Source: Flavobacteriales bacterium
Lineage (GTDB): Bacteria > Bacteroidota > Bacteroidia > Flavobacteriales_D > Crocinitomicaceae
DNA: 64,000 nucleotides
Direction of reading: 5' to 3'
NCBI GenBank assembly: GCA_947449575.1
Contig: CANFRV010000007.1
Coordinates: 58,462 to 122,461 of the forward strand
Shown here: piece by piece, positions 26,105 through 36,552 of the stretch
How the letters are laid out: each line of letters opens with the position of its first letter
Position numbering within the stretch: position 1 is the first letter of the stretch
Made by a program: the position numbers and the translations under genes
Notes under the pieces: generated by a model
Told to the model about the DNA's origin: nothing
The model's database searches: none
Seen by the model: only the letters and a program-made list of their open reading frames with translations

Positions 26105-27490
26105 ATGAATTTCAGATTTCTACTTTTATTTCTTATTCCGTTTTTATCATTTACTTCGCAAGCTGCAGTTTTTGAAAATAATGCAGTAACTCCTCCTGAT
26201 TCAACTACCAAATTGATTGATAAATCTTCTGCTTTTATGATGATAGAAGAAGGGAAGCGACTGTTTAGCGAAGGAAAAATGAGAGATGCATTATCGCAAT
26301 TTCGTCAAGCTGCTGTTAAAGACCCAAATAGTTGGAAACCTATTTATTGGATTGGTGAATGTCATTATGCGATGTCAAATTTTGGTTTTGCACTAAAATA
26401 TGCAAGTGAGGCGCTAAAAAACAATGCAGCTGACGTAGAGAAAGAAGTTTATTTTTTATTAGGTAAATCCTACCATCATTTGGGGAAATTAGATTCTGCA
26501 ATAACCAATTATCAATTTGCACTCACCTACCTTACACCCAATCGATCAAAGGAATTAGGGGTTGCATGGAAAATAGATCAATGTAAGTTTGCTAAAAACG
26601 CTTTAGAAGTTGGAGAAAAATCGAAAAGAGTGCATCTAAATGCAGATGTTAATTCTGGTTTTAATGACTATTCCCCGATTTTAAGTCACGATGGAAAAAT
26701 GCTTTATTTTACTTCTAGACGCAGTGATACCAAAGGTTCGAGAATGAACCCTGATGATCAAGAATATTTTGAAGATGTATACAGAGCTGTTTGGAATGAG
26801 TCAGCGCAAAAATGGGATAGTATAACCAATGACATTGACCGAATTAATACGGATGGTTTTGATTCATTTTCACATCTTTCTGCGGATGGACTATCTGCTT
26901 TAATGACAGTAAATACGACCGCTACTGATCACAAAAAAACAACCGAAGGTTCTGATCTTTTTGAATTAGCATTTACAAACAAAGGGAAATGGGCTACGCC
27001 AAAAAGCATAGTAAATCCAACGATTAATACTAGTTTTTTTGAAGGTTGCCCAACGTTGACTGGTGATGGAAATACAATGTATTTTGTGTCAGACAGAGAA
27101 GGTGAAAAGAAGATGTCAGATATCTATGTAGTTCACAAAAATGGCAAAACATGGGGCGAAGCTGTTGCGATAAGCGATAGCGTAAATTCGTTAGGAAATG
27201 AAACTACGCCTTATATTACTGCAGATGGAAAATATTTATTTTTTAGTTCTGATGGCCATATGGGGATGGGAGGTTATGATGTTTTTGTATCTGAAAATTT
27301 AGGAAACAATTGGTCTAAACCAAAAAACCTAGGCGCAGCTGTTAATTCGGTTAACAATGATACCCACTTTAAATATTACAAAGAATTAGAAAAAGCATTT
27401 ATGGCTGGTTTCGAAATTATTGGTAATAAATCAAGTATCGATATCTATGAAGTAGATATGAAAGGATATGTTTTCCCGGTTTTTTATTGA
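26105..27490 (+). CDS. Secreted TPR and PD40 (WD40-like) beta-propeller protein
   Basis: A 461-residue exported protein with a signal peptide (MNFRFLLLFLIPFLSFTSQAA). TPR-like helices cover about residues 40-180 (EGKRLFSEGKMRDALSQFRQ, KPIYWIGECHYAMSNFG, LGKSYHHLGKLDSAITNYQ). PD40 repeats follow (NDYSPILSHDGKMLYFTSRR, FEGCPTLTGDGNTMYFVSDR, TPYITADGKYLFFSSDGHMG). This is the arrangement of many Bacteroidota envelope proteins that end with an OmpA-like peptidoglycan-binding domain, but that domain is missing: the protein ends after the propeller. A role at the envelope, perhaps near the T9SS or gliding machine, is inference. Confidence 0.82.
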   Translation: MNFRFLLLFLIPFLSFTSQAAVFENNAVTPPDSTTKLIDKSSAFMMIEEGKRLFSEGKMRDALSQFRQAAVKDPNSWKPIYWIGECHYAMSNFGFALKYASEALKNNAADVEKEVYFLLGKSYHHLGKLDSAITNYQFALTYLTPNRSKELGVAWKIDQCKFAKNALEVGEKSKRVHLNADVNSGFNDYSPILSHDGKMLYFTSRRSDTKGSRMNPDDQEYFEDVYRAVWNESAQKWDSITNDIDRINTDGFDSFSHLSADGLSALMTVNTTATDHKKTTEGSDLFELAFTNKGKWATPKSIVNPTINTSFFEGCPTLTGDGNTMYFVSDREGEKKMSDIYVVHKNGKTWGEAVAISDSVNSLGNETTPYITADGKYLFFSSDGHMGMGGYDVFVSENLGNNWSKPKNLGAAVNSVNNDTHFKYYKELEKAFMAGFEIIGNKSSIDIYEVDMKGYVFPVFY

Positions 27491-27596
27491 TTGACTTATT
27501 TTTTTGAACATAAAACGGGTATAAATAAGAATGAGTCCTTCTCTCTTCAACTTAAAAAGTACCTACTAAATATTTCGAATCTCTCAGTTGAATGAA

Positions 27597-29351
27597 CTAG
27601 TGAAATAGGGTAATAAATCCAGCATGTTTTTTTAATTCGCCGTTTGTTGATGTGTATTCGAGTGAATAAAAATAAACGCCATCTGATGACATCGCATTAT
27701 GTTGATCTTTTCCATCCCAAGATTTAGATAGATCCGAGGATTCATATACGACATTCCCCCATCTATTTAGAATGTTAATTTTCCCAACAGCTTTATAGTT
27801 TTTAAAAAAGATTAATTGATCATTTATTCCATCTCCGTTTGGAGAGAATACGTTGACAGGTGAAAAGTCATCCACTATTTGATCTGGCTCTTCAAGATCG
27901 TAACCAAAACATGTCTTTTTCATTTTCAAAATAAACATGTCTTTTTTCCCCGTTGACGTAATTGTGTTCGTGTCAAAAAAGATCGTACTAGAATAGAAAC
28001 CAGTCGCATACACGTGACAATCTTCATCACAGGTTATTCCGTTCCCGCGATCTAAGTCACTTCCTCCACCTTGAATAATCCATCGCCACTTTCCTAACGA
28101 ATCAATAGCAGCAATAAAAACTTGAACACTATCGGTACCTCCATCTACTTCGAGCGTGCCTCCAAATTTTGCTTTGTCCTTAAACTGACCGGTCACAAAA
28201 ATATTTCCGGTATGATTTACGACAATACCATTCCCTCTATCTCCTCCGCTATTTGAGCCCGCTTTTTTTACCCAATCCCAAATACCATCTTTTGAAATCC
28301 GTGCAACAAAAATATCTCGATCTTCGTCGCTTCCATTATTATTAATTGTGTCCGTTCCAAAAACAGCATTCCCTTTAAATTCTCCAGTTATGTATAGATT
28401 ATTTTCGTAATCAAAAGCGACATCATTCGCTCTATCATCTAACGGACTTCCTGCATTTTTTGCATACATAAAATTTCCATCCGTATCATACTTCGTTATG
28501 TAGATGTCTGATAGTCCAGCACTTGTCAAAGTTGTTGTGCCAAATGTTTTAGTCCCTTGAAATCCTCCAACCACATAAATATTTTTCTCGTCATCAACTG
28601 TGATTCTATTATCTCTGTAACCATCAACTCCACCATTCGTTTGCACCCACTGCCAAACGCCATCATTTGATAATTTAGCAATAAATGCCATTGAATCCAT
28701 CGCTTGAACAGGTATTGAAATTGCATCAAAATTTGCAAAATGATCTGTTGGATCATTGTTTGAAATAAAACCTGTTACAAGTATGTCGCCATCGCTATCG
28801 GAGACCAAATCAAACCCATGATCATCATTGTAAGGAAATCCTGCTTCATCAACTCCAGCATTTTTTAACCAGATTTCGTTTCCATCTGTATCTAACTTTA
28901 AAACATAAATTTGATCGGTGTAAGAGGTAGTATTATATACATTTAATGTCCCAAAGATTAACCCTCCCCAGCATGTTCCGGTCACATACACATTTCCTAC
29001 TGGATCTAAACAAAGACCTAACCCTCGATCATCATAATGATTAGAACCTCTTTTTACCCATAAATAATTTCCAGCCGGATCGATTTTAGCAACAAACACT
29101 TCTTTACTGTGCAAATCTATCATTGGTAAATAAAATGGACCGAAGGTTCCTTCTTCGTTGAAATATCCTGTAATAAATGTATTACCATTTGCGTCTACAG
29201 CAATTGAAGTAGCTTTGTCAGAAAGTGGACCTCCACCAGTAATTAACCAATCGAATGTTTGTGCATTTGTTTGAATTCCTATTACCGCAAAAAGCAGAAA
29301 CAGAAGCACTCTTTTATTTCTTAAGAGAAGTGACTTATTTTTCATTTTCAA
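27597..29351 (-). CDS. T9SS type B protein with SBBP-like beta-propeller repeats
   Basis: A 584-residue exported protein with a signal peptide (residues about 1-31, ending IGIQTNAQ). The body contains about eight repeats of the pattern ATSIAVDANGNTFITGYF with FGxxxL and ITKYDTDGNFMYAKN, the SBBP-type propeller found in surface proteins. The last 85 residues (NVFSPNGDGINDQL, NILNRWGNVVYES, WDGKD, DGVYFYSLEY) are the gliding-associated CHU_C domain, the type B T9SS signal. It ends in TAG, showing that this codon is used as a true stop here. A promoter with both boxes lies upstream. Confidence 0.9.
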   Translation of the reverse strand: MKMKNKSLLLRNKRVLLFLLFAVIGIQTNAQTFDWLITGGGPLSDKATSIAVDANGNTFITGYFNEEGTFGPFYLPMIDLHSKEVFVAKIDPAGNYLWVKRGSNHYDDRGLGLCLDPVGNVYVTGTCWGGLIFGTLNVYNTTSYTDQIYVLKLDTDGNEIWLKNAGVDEAGFPYNDDHGFDLVSDSDGDILVTGFISNNDPTDHFANFDAISIPVQAMDSMAFIAKLSNDGVWQWVQTNGGVDGYRDNRITVDDEKNIYVVGGFQGTKTFGTTTLTSAGLSDIYITKYDTDGNFMYAKNAGSPLDDRANDVAFDYENNLYITGEFKGNAVFGTDTINNNGSDEDRDIFVARISKDGIWDWVKKAGSNSGGDRGNGIVVNHTGNIFVTGQFKDKAKFGGTLEVDGGTDSVQVFIAAIDSLGKWRWIIQGGGSDLDRGNGITCDEDCHVYATGFYSSTIFFDTNTITSTGKKDMFILKMKKTCFGYDLEEPDQIVDDFSPVNVFSPNGDGINDQLIFFKNYKAVGKINILNRWGNVVYESSDLSKSWDGKDQHNAMSSDGVYFYSLEYTSTNGELKKHAGFITLFH

Positions 29352-29381
29352 GTTAAATCCTGTAAGATTCTTTCAATAATA

Positions 29382-29413
29382 CGAAATTAACTTGAAAGAA
29401 GTTGCTTACTCAA
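29382..29413 (-). promoter_or_regulatory. Promoter of the T9SS type B protein gene
   Basis: Minus-strand TTG at 29411-29413, a 21-bp spacer, then TAATTTCG at 29382-29389 (7 of 8 to TAnnTTTG). It is 30 bp upstream of the ATG. Confidence 0.45.
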
Positions 29414-29444
29414 TTTAAAATGGAATTCAATTCACAAAGAATAG

Positions 29445-30233
29445 TTATAATTGCTCTTTGTCTTCTGTTATTCTTTTGGTTCCTTGAAGCACAGTTGATT
29501 CCTGTTGAAATTTATTTTTGTCTTGGCTAAACAACCATTGATAAAAAATATCTGTATGAAAGATTCTTTCTAAACTTCCATGAGAAGCAGTTAGATTTCT
29601 GACAAAAATTAGATTTTCACCATCATTACATTTTCGAATCGCTCGAACAATTTTATCAGATTCAACAACTGGTACTGCTTTGTCGTGAACCCCGTGCTCT
29701 ATCCAAAGTGGAATTTGTGCTAAATTACAAGCATCTTTTTCATTACCTCCTCCGCATAAAGCCACCGCTCCAGCAACAATTTCAGGATATTTACCTGCAA
29801 AATGAAGTGTTCCATAACCACCAAGGCTCATTCCAGCCACATAAACTCGCGCAGTATCCGTATTATATAAAGATTGAACATATTGAAGAACATGTAGAAT
29901 CTTTTCTGGTTCCCATGATTTCCCCATCTTCACTTGCGGTGCAATTACAATTGCAGGTATTTTTCTACCTTTAATAATCTCAGTTATTATTCCGTATCGT
30001 TTTACAAGTTCCAAATTATTTCCTGACAAACTTCTTCCATGGAGAAAAATGAGCACTGGAGGATTTGTTTTCATAATGCTATCTGAAGGTAAATTCAGTA
30101 AAAATGGATAATCAGATTTCCCTATTTCAGCTGATAATTGAGCAAATAGTGAACAAGTAGTGAAAATAAAAAAGTAAAAAAGTAATGTTATTTTTAATCC
30201 AAAGGATGCTGTTTTTTTAGTTGTATTATTCAT
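29445..30233 (-). CDS. Secreted alpha/beta-hydrolase esterase
   Basis: A 262-residue exported hydrolase with a hydrophobic leader (KITLLFYFFIFTTCSLFAQ). The oxyanion-hole region is LIFLHGRSLSGN. The nucleophile elbow is GMSLGGYG with catalytic Ser; the aspartate is in HGVHDKAVPV and the histidine in ASHGSLER, a full triad in the right order. It resembles predicted phospholipase/carboxylesterase and LpqC/PHB-depolymerase-like esterases. Substrate unknown. An exact -7 word lies 20 bp upstream of the ATG. Confidence 0.88.
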   Translation of the reverse strand: MNNTTKKTASFGLKITLLFYFFIFTTCSLFAQLSAEIGKSDYPFLLNLPSDSIMKTNPPVLIFLHGRSLSGNNLELVKRYGIITEIIKGRKIPAIVIAPQVKMGKSWEPEKILHVLQYVQSLYNTDTARVYVAGMSLGGYGTLHFAGKYPEIVAGAVALCGGGNEKDACNLAQIPLWIEHGVHDKAVPVVESDKIVRAIRKCNDGENLIFVRNLTASHGSLERIFHTDIFYQWLFSQDKNKFQQESTVLQGTKRITEDKEQL

Positions 30234-30253
30234 ATTTTTTTTATTTGAGGGCG

Positions 30254-30261
30254 CAAAGATA
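30254..30261 (-). promoter_or_regulatory. -7 box for the esterase gene
   Basis: Minus-strand TATCTTTG is an exact TAnnTTTG match and a very common form in this phylum. It lies 20 bp upstream of the esterase ATG, implying a short leader. Confidence 0.55.
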
Positions 30262-30408
30262 CGTGTAAATAATTAATTTAATGCCGTTTAGATTAATCAA
30301 GTTGCGAACATTTGTTAATTTTTACAAATCCCTCTTTTGTTAATAACAAGAATCTGCAATCTTTCCAGCTTCGATCATGTAATCTATAAAAATGTTTATT
30401 TTTACCAG

Positions 30409-31143
30409 ATGCAACGATACTTTGTTGAACTTTCTTACAATGGAACCCACTTTTTTGGATGGCAACGTCAACCAAATCAGATTTCTGTGCAAGAGGAAAT
30501 TGAAAATGCATTTACTAAATTGAATTCAAATCAACCGATCTCAATTGTAGGTTGTGGCAGAACAGATGCAGGAGTGCATGCAAATAAATACATTATGCAT
30601 GTCGATTTGCAAGAGGTACGAGATAACCAACAACTTATTTTTAAATTAAATCGTATTTTACCTGATAGTATTGTGATACATTCAATTACCGCCGTTTCTA
30701 GTGAAATGCATGCGCGATTTAAAGCAACTGCTAGAACGTATCGTTATTTCATGAACACTCAGAAAAATCCTTTCAAGCAAGATACAAGTTGGTATTTTTC
30801 ATCCAATTTAGATTTTGAAGCGATGAATAAAGCAGGTGAATTCCTTCTAGGAACGAATGATTTTACTTCTTTTTCAAAAGTAAATACAGATGTGAAAACA
30901 AATATTTGTACTGTTTCAAAAGCACAATGGGTCCAAATAGATAGTCATAATTTTTATTTTGAAATAACTGCAGATCGTTTTCTAAGAAATATGGTGAGAG
31001 CCACCGTAGGGACTTTATTAGAAATTGGCCTGGGTAAAATCAATCCTGAATCAATTATTACCATTTTAGAAGAAAAAAACAGAGGAGCTGCAGCTATTTC
31101 TGTTCCTGCACACGGATTATTTTTGTGGGAGGTTCTTTATTGA
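30409..31143 (+). CDS. truA: tRNA pseudouridine(38-40) synthase TruA
   Basis: A 244-residue enzyme that isomerises uridines 38-40 in the tRNA anticodon arm. The start MQRYFVELSYNGTHFFGWQ and the catalytic-aspartate motif GCGRTDAGVHA are diagnostic, as are FKATARTYRYF and FLRNMVRATVGTLLEIG. A longer frame opens at 30337, but its extra 24 residues have no place in the family, so the ATG at 30409 is chosen. Convergent with tyrS across a repeat-containing spacer. Confidence 0.96.
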   Translation: MQRYFVELSYNGTHFFGWQRQPNQISVQEEIENAFTKLNSNQPISIVGCGRTDAGVHANKYIMHVDLQEVRDNQQLIFKLNRILPDSIVIHSITAVSSEMHARFKATARTYRYFMNTQKNPFKQDTSWYFSSNLDFEAMNKAGEFLLGTNDFTSFSKVNTDVKTNICTVSKAQWVQIDSHNFYFEITADRFLRNMVRATVGTLLEIGLGKINPESIITILEEKNRGAAAISVPAHGLFLWEVLY

Positions 31144-31273
31144 TTTTACCACAGTGTACCGCGAAGTTTTATATTGAGTAACACAAATTTTTTATTGTAC
31201 TGGGCAGAAACTCAGTGAAACTCCACAAAAAAAACTCTGTGAACTCTGTGTTTAAATAATTGTTCTTTAAATT
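31144..31273. repeat. truA-tyrS convergent spacer with CACAGAG-type words
   Basis: Between the two convergent stops are CCACAGTG (31147-31154) and ACTCTGTGAACTCTGTG near 31231-31250, the reverse complement of the CACAGAG words in the spacer at 89-221. An A run and AT-rich flanks make it a possible two-way terminator region. No clean hairpin with a U tract was found. Confidence 0.35.
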
Positions 31274-32554
31274 TTACTCCGCAATCAATATATAATTTGT
31301 TTTCTTCCCTTTTCCAATCAGCACATATTTATCATTGATTAAATCCTGCACTGTAATTAAATATTCATCCGTTACTTTTTCTTTATTAACAGAAACTGCA
31401 TTCGCTGATAATTCGCGCCTTGCCTCGCCATTTGATTTTAAAAAGTTTGTTTTACTAGCTAGCGCATCTACAATTGATAATCCGCTCAGAATCTCTTTTT
31501 TTGAAACGGCAGCCTGGGGAACTCCCTCAAAAACAGCTAAAAAATCTTTTTCTGAAAGAGACCTTAAATCTGCAGAGGTTGATTTTCCAAATAAGATAGT
31601 AGATGCAGTAATTGCTGTTTTTAATGCTGCTTTGCCATGAACTCTTTCCGTAACCTCTTCTGCAATTGTTTTTTGCAAAATGCGTAAATGAGGTTGTTCA
31701 TTGTGTTCTACTTCTAATTTCTCCACTTCTTCTTTTGATAATAAAGTGTAAAAACGAATCAATTTCTTAGCATCTTCATCACTTGCATTTAGCCAAAACT
31801 GGTAAAAAGCATACGGCGATGTTTTTTCAGGATCCAGCCAAACAGTGCCTGACTCCGTTTTTCCGAATTTCCCACCATCTGATTTTGTTAATAATGGGCA
31901 TGTAAAAGCAAATGCTTCGCCCCCTGAAATTCTTCTAACCAATTCAGTTCCAGTTGTGATATTTCCCCACTGATCTGAACCGCCAAATTGTAGTTTACAA
32001 TTGTAGGTGTTATATAAATGAACAAAATCGTTTCCTTGAAGCAATTGGTAAGAAAATTCAGTGAAGGATAAGCCAGAGTCAATTCTCTTTTTAACAGAAT
32101 CTTTCGCCATCATATAATTAATTGTAATGTGTTTTCCAACATCACGAATAAAATCAATAAATGTCGTATTTTTCATCCAATCGTAGTTGTTCACTAAGAT
32201 TGCAGCGTTTTCACCGTTTTCAAAATCAAGAAAATGTTTCAATTGCTTCACTTGACCTTGGATATTGAAATTCAATGTTTCTTCGTTCAATAGATTACGC
32301 TCAGCAGATTTCCCTGAAGGATCACCTACCATTCCAGTTGCGCCACCTACTAAAGCAATTGGACGATGACCTGCTAACTGTAAATGTTTCAATAACATAA
32401 TTGGTAGTAAATTACCAACATGCAAAGAATCAGACGTTGGATCAAATCCTACATAACCAGTAATCATTTCCTTGGCTAATAATTCTTCTGTTCCAGGCAT
32501 AATGTCCTGAATCATTCCTCTCCACTGTAATTCTTTTATGAAATCTGTTAGCAT
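31274..32554 (-). CDS. tyrS: Tyrosyl-tRNA synthetase
   Basis: A 426-residue class I synthetase that charges tRNA-Tyr. The HIGH-type motif is HVGN at 45-48, and the KMSKS-type loop is KFGKTES near 230. [19 protein letters not shown] forms the tyrosine pocket region. The C-terminal S4 RNA-binding domain is present ([21 protein letters not shown]). Length and order are standard for the bacterial TyrS1 type. Confidence 0.98.
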   Translation of the reverse strand: MLTDFIKELQWRGMIQDIMPGTEELLAKEMITGYVGFDPTSDSLHVGNLLPIMLLKHLQLAGHRPIALVGGATGMVGDPSGKSAERNLLNEETLNFNIQGQVKQLKHFLDFENGENAAILVNNYDWMKNTTFIDFIRDVGKHITINYMMAKDSVKKRIDSGLSFTEFSYQLLQGNDFVHLYNTYNCKLQFGGSDQWGNITTGTELVRRISGGEAFAFTCPLLTKSDGGKFGKTESGTVWLDPEKTSPYAFYQFWLNASDEDAKKLIRFYTLLSKEEVEKLEVEHNEQPHLRILQKTIAEEVTERVHGKAALKTAITASTILFGKSTSADLRSLSEKDFLAVFEGVPQAAVSKKEILSGLSIVDALASKTNFLKSNGEARRELSANAVSVNKEKVTDEYLITVQDLINDKYVLIGKGKKTNYILIAE

Positions 32555-32576
32555 ACTGCTTTGTTTATCTTTTGCA

Positions 32577-32584
32577 CAAAAGTA
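32577..32584 (-). promoter_or_regulatory. -7 box for tyrS
   Basis: Minus-strand TACTTTTG matches TAnnTTTG exactly, 22 bp upstream of the tyrS ATG. No -33 TTTG at normal distance. Confidence 0.5.
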
Positions 32585-32799
32585 GCAGTTTCAAATTGAT
32601 TTTGGGCTATATTACAGAACAACTTCTCTTTCCCAACTTTATATTTTTTTACTTACTTGAACCAATAAGTAATTATAATGAACAAAACAGTAGAAAATGA
32701 AAACGGAAACAGATTTGAGGGCTAAATTGGAATTATTTATATATTTTTTAGTCAACAACATACAAAGTAGACCAATTTAAATTCCAAATTAGATAAAAT

Positions 32800-32835
32800 G
32801 AGAAAGGGAAAAATTAACTAATTTTTCCCTTTCTC
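32800..32835 (-). terminator. Terminator of the prolyl isomerase gene
   Basis: GAGAAAGGGAAAAATT at 32800-32815 pairs perfectly with AATTTTTCCCTTTCTC at 32820-32835, a 16-bp stem with an AACT loop. On the minus strand an AT-rich tract follows. It lies 18 bp after the isomerase stop. Confidence 0.85.
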
Positions 32836-32853
32836 GTTTTAAAAATATTTTTT

Positions 32854-34383
32854 TTATTTCCCTGGCTCTGGAGTTTCAATCTTAAATAATTCAACTTCAA
32901 AAACCAACGGCATATTCGCTTTAATAGGTCCACTTCCACCTTGTGGAGGATTTGCACCATATGCTAATTCTGCTGGGATGAAGAATTTATATTTGTCACC
33001 AACGACCATTAATTGAACACCTTCTGTCCATCCTTTTATTACTTGGTTTAATCCAAAAGAAATGGTTTCACCGCGATCAACAGAACTATCAAATACAGTT
33101 CCATCAGGTGTTGTTCCATGATAATGCACCGTAACTTTGGAAGTTGCAGTCGGATGTACCGTTTCCTTGCCTTTTGTAATAACTGAATATTGTAATCCAC
33201 TTGCTGTAGTTTGTACCCCCGGTTTAGTTTTATTTTCAGCTAAGAATTTTAAACCTTCCACTTTTACATCCACAGGAACTGAAATATTCACCATCTCAAT
33301 ATCAAAAACTAAATCAGAATATGGAGGAATTGGACCTTGTCCTTTTGGACCATATGCTTGATAATACGGAATTATTAATTTTGCTTTTCCGCCAATACCT
33401 ATTAAGCCAACACCTTCTTCAAATCCTGGAATCATACGATTTGTTTTGTAGATGAAATCCATAGGTGCATTACGATCGTAGGATGAATCAAATTGCTTTC
33501 CATCCGCACGAAGTGTTCCTTTGTAATGCAGAGAAACGTTATTTCCTTCTATTGCTTTTGCCTCTGCTCCACTGTTTTCAATAACATACACCAATCCAGA
33601 AGGACTTTGCACAGCAGTAGGGAAGTTTTTAAGAATTTCATTATACATAAAGATTTTGTATTCTGCCTCTGTCATCGCAGCAACCTTAGAATATTGTTGT
33701 GCTTTTTTAGCTTCTTCTACTTTTGTAAATTCAGCCAGTTTTTCTGCTTCCACTTTAATTTTAGTGTAATTTTCTTCAAATACTTTGGTTGCATTCCAAT
33801 GTTTCGCCTCTTTGCCAATACGAATAATGGATACGGTTGTCATTACATCATCTTGTTCAATTAGATTTACAATATCCATACCATCTACCACATGACCAAA
33901 AACAGTATGTTTTCCATCTAAGTGAGGAGTTGCAACATGTGTAATAAAAAATTGACTTCCATTTGTAGCTGGGCCAGAATTTGCCATTGATAAAATTCCA
34001 GGCCCAATGTGTTTCAAGTCAGGATTTATTTCATCGTAAAACTTATGTTTTGGTCCTCCTGAACCATTACCATCTGGATCTCCACCTTGAATCATGAAAC
34101 TTTTGATTACTCGATGAAATTTTAAACCATTGTAAAATGGCTTGTCATACACATTTCCTAAAGCCGTAAATTGACCTTCTGCTAAACCCACAAAATTAGC
34201 AACTGTCATGGGAGCTTTCGTGTATTCTAATTGGCAAATAATAACGCCTTTATTGGTATTGAATTCAGCATAAATTCCTGGCAATAATTTCTCCCCTTTT
34301 GAATTTTTCTGACTGAAAGAAGTAAAACAAATACTAACGAATGCAAGCGCATAGGTAAATGTTTTTAAAAAAGTTTTTTTCAT
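32854..34383 (-). CDS. Secreted prolyl isomerase: cyclophilin plus two FKBP domains
   Basis: A 509-residue exported folding catalyst. After the signal peptide ([25 protein letters not shown]) comes a cyclophilin domain at about 35-195 ([56 protein letters not shown]). A charged linker follows, then two FKBP domains at about 260-370 ([29 protein letters not shown] turn) and 390-503 ([30 protein letters not shown]). Both PPIase folds are joined in one chain, so it is probably a periplasmic or surface foldase. It has its own terminator. Confidence 0.93.
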   Translation of the reverse strand: MKKTFLKTFTYALAFVSICFTSFSQKNSKGEKLLPGIYAEFNTNKGVIICQLEYTKAPMTVANFVGLAEGQFTALGNVYDKPFYNGLKFHRVIKSFMIQGGDPDGNGSGGPKHKFYDEINPDLKHIGPGILSMANSGPATNGSQFFITHVATPHLDGKHTVFGHVVDGMDIVNLIEQDDVMTTVSIIRIGKEAKHWNATKVFEENYTKIKVEAEKLAEFTKVEEAKKAQQYSKVAAMTEAEYKIFMYNEILKNFPTAVQSPSGLVYVIENSGAEAKAIEGNNVSLHYKGTLRADGKQFDSSYDRNAPMDFIYKTNRMIPGFEEGVGLIGIGGKAKLIIPYYQAYGPKGQGPIPPYSDLVFDIEMVNISVPVDVKVEGLKFLAENKTKPGVQTTASGLQYSVITKGKETVHPTATSKVTVHYHGTTPDGTVFDSSVDRGETISFGLNQVIKGWTEGVQLMVVGDKYKFFIPAELAYGANPPQGGSGPIKANMPLVFEVELFKIETPEPGK

Positions 34384-34544
34384 AGTTTCTTATTTAATGC
34401 GGTAAAAATAGATAATATAATTTAATCGTCAATACCAACTAGTTAATCGTTAACAAATTTTGACTTTTTCGTCTAAACAAAATATGTGCCTAAAAAGAAA
34501 TCATTAAGAAAAAGAAGAAAGGAATGAACTAAGGAATTGCAGAT

Positions 34545-36503
34545 TTATGGTTCAACAGATTTAACATTCTTTTCGAGATTTTTTTGCTTTTCGCCTAAGA
34601 TCATTTTTATCTCATCGAAGTATACGACTTCCTTTTGGATTAAAAGATTTGCAAGAATATCTAGTTTATCTCGATTTTCCTCTAAGATAGTCTTAGCAGA
34701 TTGATGCGCTTTTTCCACTAATATGCGTACCTCATTATCAATTAATTCCGCCGTTGCTTCGCTAAAAGGTTTCTGAAAAGAACTTTCGTACATTCCTGTA
34801 GAATCATAAAAACTGATATTGCCCACTTTACTGCTAAGTCCTAATTGGGCAACCATTGAATAGGCTTGTTTAGTGACTTTCTCTAAATCATCTAAGGCAC
34901 CTGAAGAAATATCATTAAAAACAATTTCCTCCGCTGTTCTTCCTCCCAATGCCGCGCAAAGTGAATCATTCATCTGAGATTTCGTTGTAATCTGCCGTTC
35001 TTCAGGAAAATACCAAGTTCCTCCTAGAGATCGACCATGCGGAATAATGGAAACTTTCAGTAAAGGATCAACACTTTTTAACATCCAACTGACAATAGCA
35101 TGTCCAGCTTCATGATAGGCGATAATTTTTTTCTCGTTGGGGGTTATTATTTTACTTTTCTTTTCCAATCCTGATATAATACGTTCAATCGCATCGAAAA
35201 AATCTTTTGGGTCAACACATTTTTTCTTTTTCCTTGCAGCAATTAACGCGGCCTCATTGCACACATTTGAAATGTCAGCCCCTGAAAATCCAGGTGTTTG
35301 GGCCGCTAAACTTTCAGCATCAACTGTTTTTCCTAGTGTTAGAGGTCTTAGATGAACATTAAAAATATCCAACCGCTCTTTTTTATTAGGTAAATCAAGG
35401 TGAATGTGACGATCAAAACGACCTGGACGTAATAGAGCTGGGTCTAAAATATCACCACGATTTGTAGCCGCCAAAACAATTAAACCACTCGTAGAATCAA
35501 AACCATCCATTTCTGCCAATAATTGATTTAATGTACTGTCTCGTTCATCATTGACTTGTATCGATTGTATTTTTCCGCGCACCCGGCCAATCGTATCAAT
35601 TTCATCAATAAAAATAATACTAGGCGATGATTTTTTAGCTTTAGTAAATAAATCCCTCACGCGAGAGGCACCAACACCCACAAACATTTCAATAAATTCA
35701 GGTCCAGACAAAGAGAAAAAAGGAACTCCAGCTTCACCTGCGATCGCTTTTGCGAGAAGAGTTTTCCCTGTTCCAGGAGCACCAACCAATAAAATTCCCT
35801 TCGGAATTTTCGCCCCTAATTTTGTGAAGGTTTCAGGGTGTTTTAAAAAATCTACGATTTCCATAATTTCCACCTTTGCTTCTTCATATCCCGCAACATC
35901 TTTAAATCTTATTTTTTCTCTCGTTGCACTGTTAAAAATTCGTGGATTTGCTTTTCCAAAATCAAACATCCCAGTAGCTCTTGAACTCATTCTTTTCATG
36001 ATGTAAAACCATAAGAAACCTAATAATAGAATTGGAAACAACCAATTTAAAATCGTCGTAAACCAACTATTTCCTCTTGTAATATATTGAATAGTTGGCT
36101 TGTCATTTTCCTTAAAATTTAGTTCAGCCTGCTCCATTTGTCGTTCAAAAACATCTACGGAACCGATTCTAAAAAAATAATGTGGACCATTATTAGCACC
36201 GCCAAAATAATCCTGTTTTACTTTTTGATATTCTTTTCTTTTAAGGCTTTGCTTTTTTATATATACTTCAACAATTTCATTATTAACTATATCAACTTTT
36301 TCTACATCATGTTTTTGCAAAATTTCATTTTTAAATTTTTGCCACGTTATTTGTTCAGCGTCTGAATGTGAGCTCGAAAAAAAGAAAATGATAACAACGA
36401 TCACCAATATTGAAAGTGAAAGCCAGCGAGAATTAAAAAAACCATCTTCTTGATCGCTGTTTATGTCATTGTAGGCAAAAGTATTTTTTTTTTGTGTCTT
36501 CAT
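34545..36503 (-). CDS. ftsH: ATP-dependent zinc metalloprotease FtsH
   Basis: A 652-residue membrane AAA+ protease that degrades damaged or short-lived membrane and cytosolic proteins. Two transmembrane helices (near 28-45 and 148-170) flank a periplasmic domain. The AAA part has Walker A GAPGTGKT, Walker B IIFIDEID and the second region of homology [13 protein letters not shown]. The zinc site is HEAGH near 460, with a downstream acidic ligand. The C-terminus is a helical, lysine-rich tail. It lies 42 bp downstream of no gene on its strand except that the LOG gene precedes it by 49 bp, so a shared transcript is possible. Confidence 0.97.
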   Translation of the reverse strand: MKTQKKNTFAYNDINSDQEDGFFNSRWLSLSILVIVVIIFFFSSSHSDAEQITWQKFKNEILQKHDVEKVDIVNNEIVEVYIKKQSLKRKEYQKVKQDYFGGANNGPHYFFRIGSVDVFERQMEQAELNFKENDKPTIQYITRGNSWFTTILNWLFPILLLGFLWFYIMKRMSSRATGMFDFGKANPRIFNSATREKIRFKDVAGYEEAKVEIMEIVDFLKHPETFTKLGAKIPKGILLVGAPGTGKTLLAKAIAGEAGVPFFSLSGPEFIEMFVGVGASRVRDLFTKAKKSSPSIIFIDEIDTIGRVRGKIQSIQVNDERDSTLNQLLAEMDGFDSTSGLIVLAATNRGDILDPALLRPGRFDRHIHLDLPNKKERLDIFNVHLRPLTLGKTVDAESLAAQTPGFSGADISNVCNEAALIAARKKKKCVDPKDFFDAIERIISGLEKKSKIITPNEKKIIAYHEAGHAIVSWMLKSVDPLLKVSIIPHGRSLGGTWYFPEERQITTKSQMNDSLCAALGGRTAEEIVFNDISSGALDDLEKVTKQAYSMVAQLGLSSKVGNISFYDSTGMYESSFQKPFSEATAELIDNEVRILVEKAHQSAKTILEENRDKLDILANLLIQKEVVYFDEIKMILGEKQKNLEKNVKSVEP

Positions 36504-36552
36504 ACTATTTTAGTAGGATGTGATTTTTACAAATTTTCAATGGATATATTAG

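Larger units (their letters stand above)
32555..32853. other. Spacer between the prolyl isomerase and tyrS
   Basis: About 299 bp containing the tyrS -7 word and the isomerase terminator. The middle part (32640-32790) is AT-rich with no ORF, RNA gene or repeat that I can support. Confidence 0.5.
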
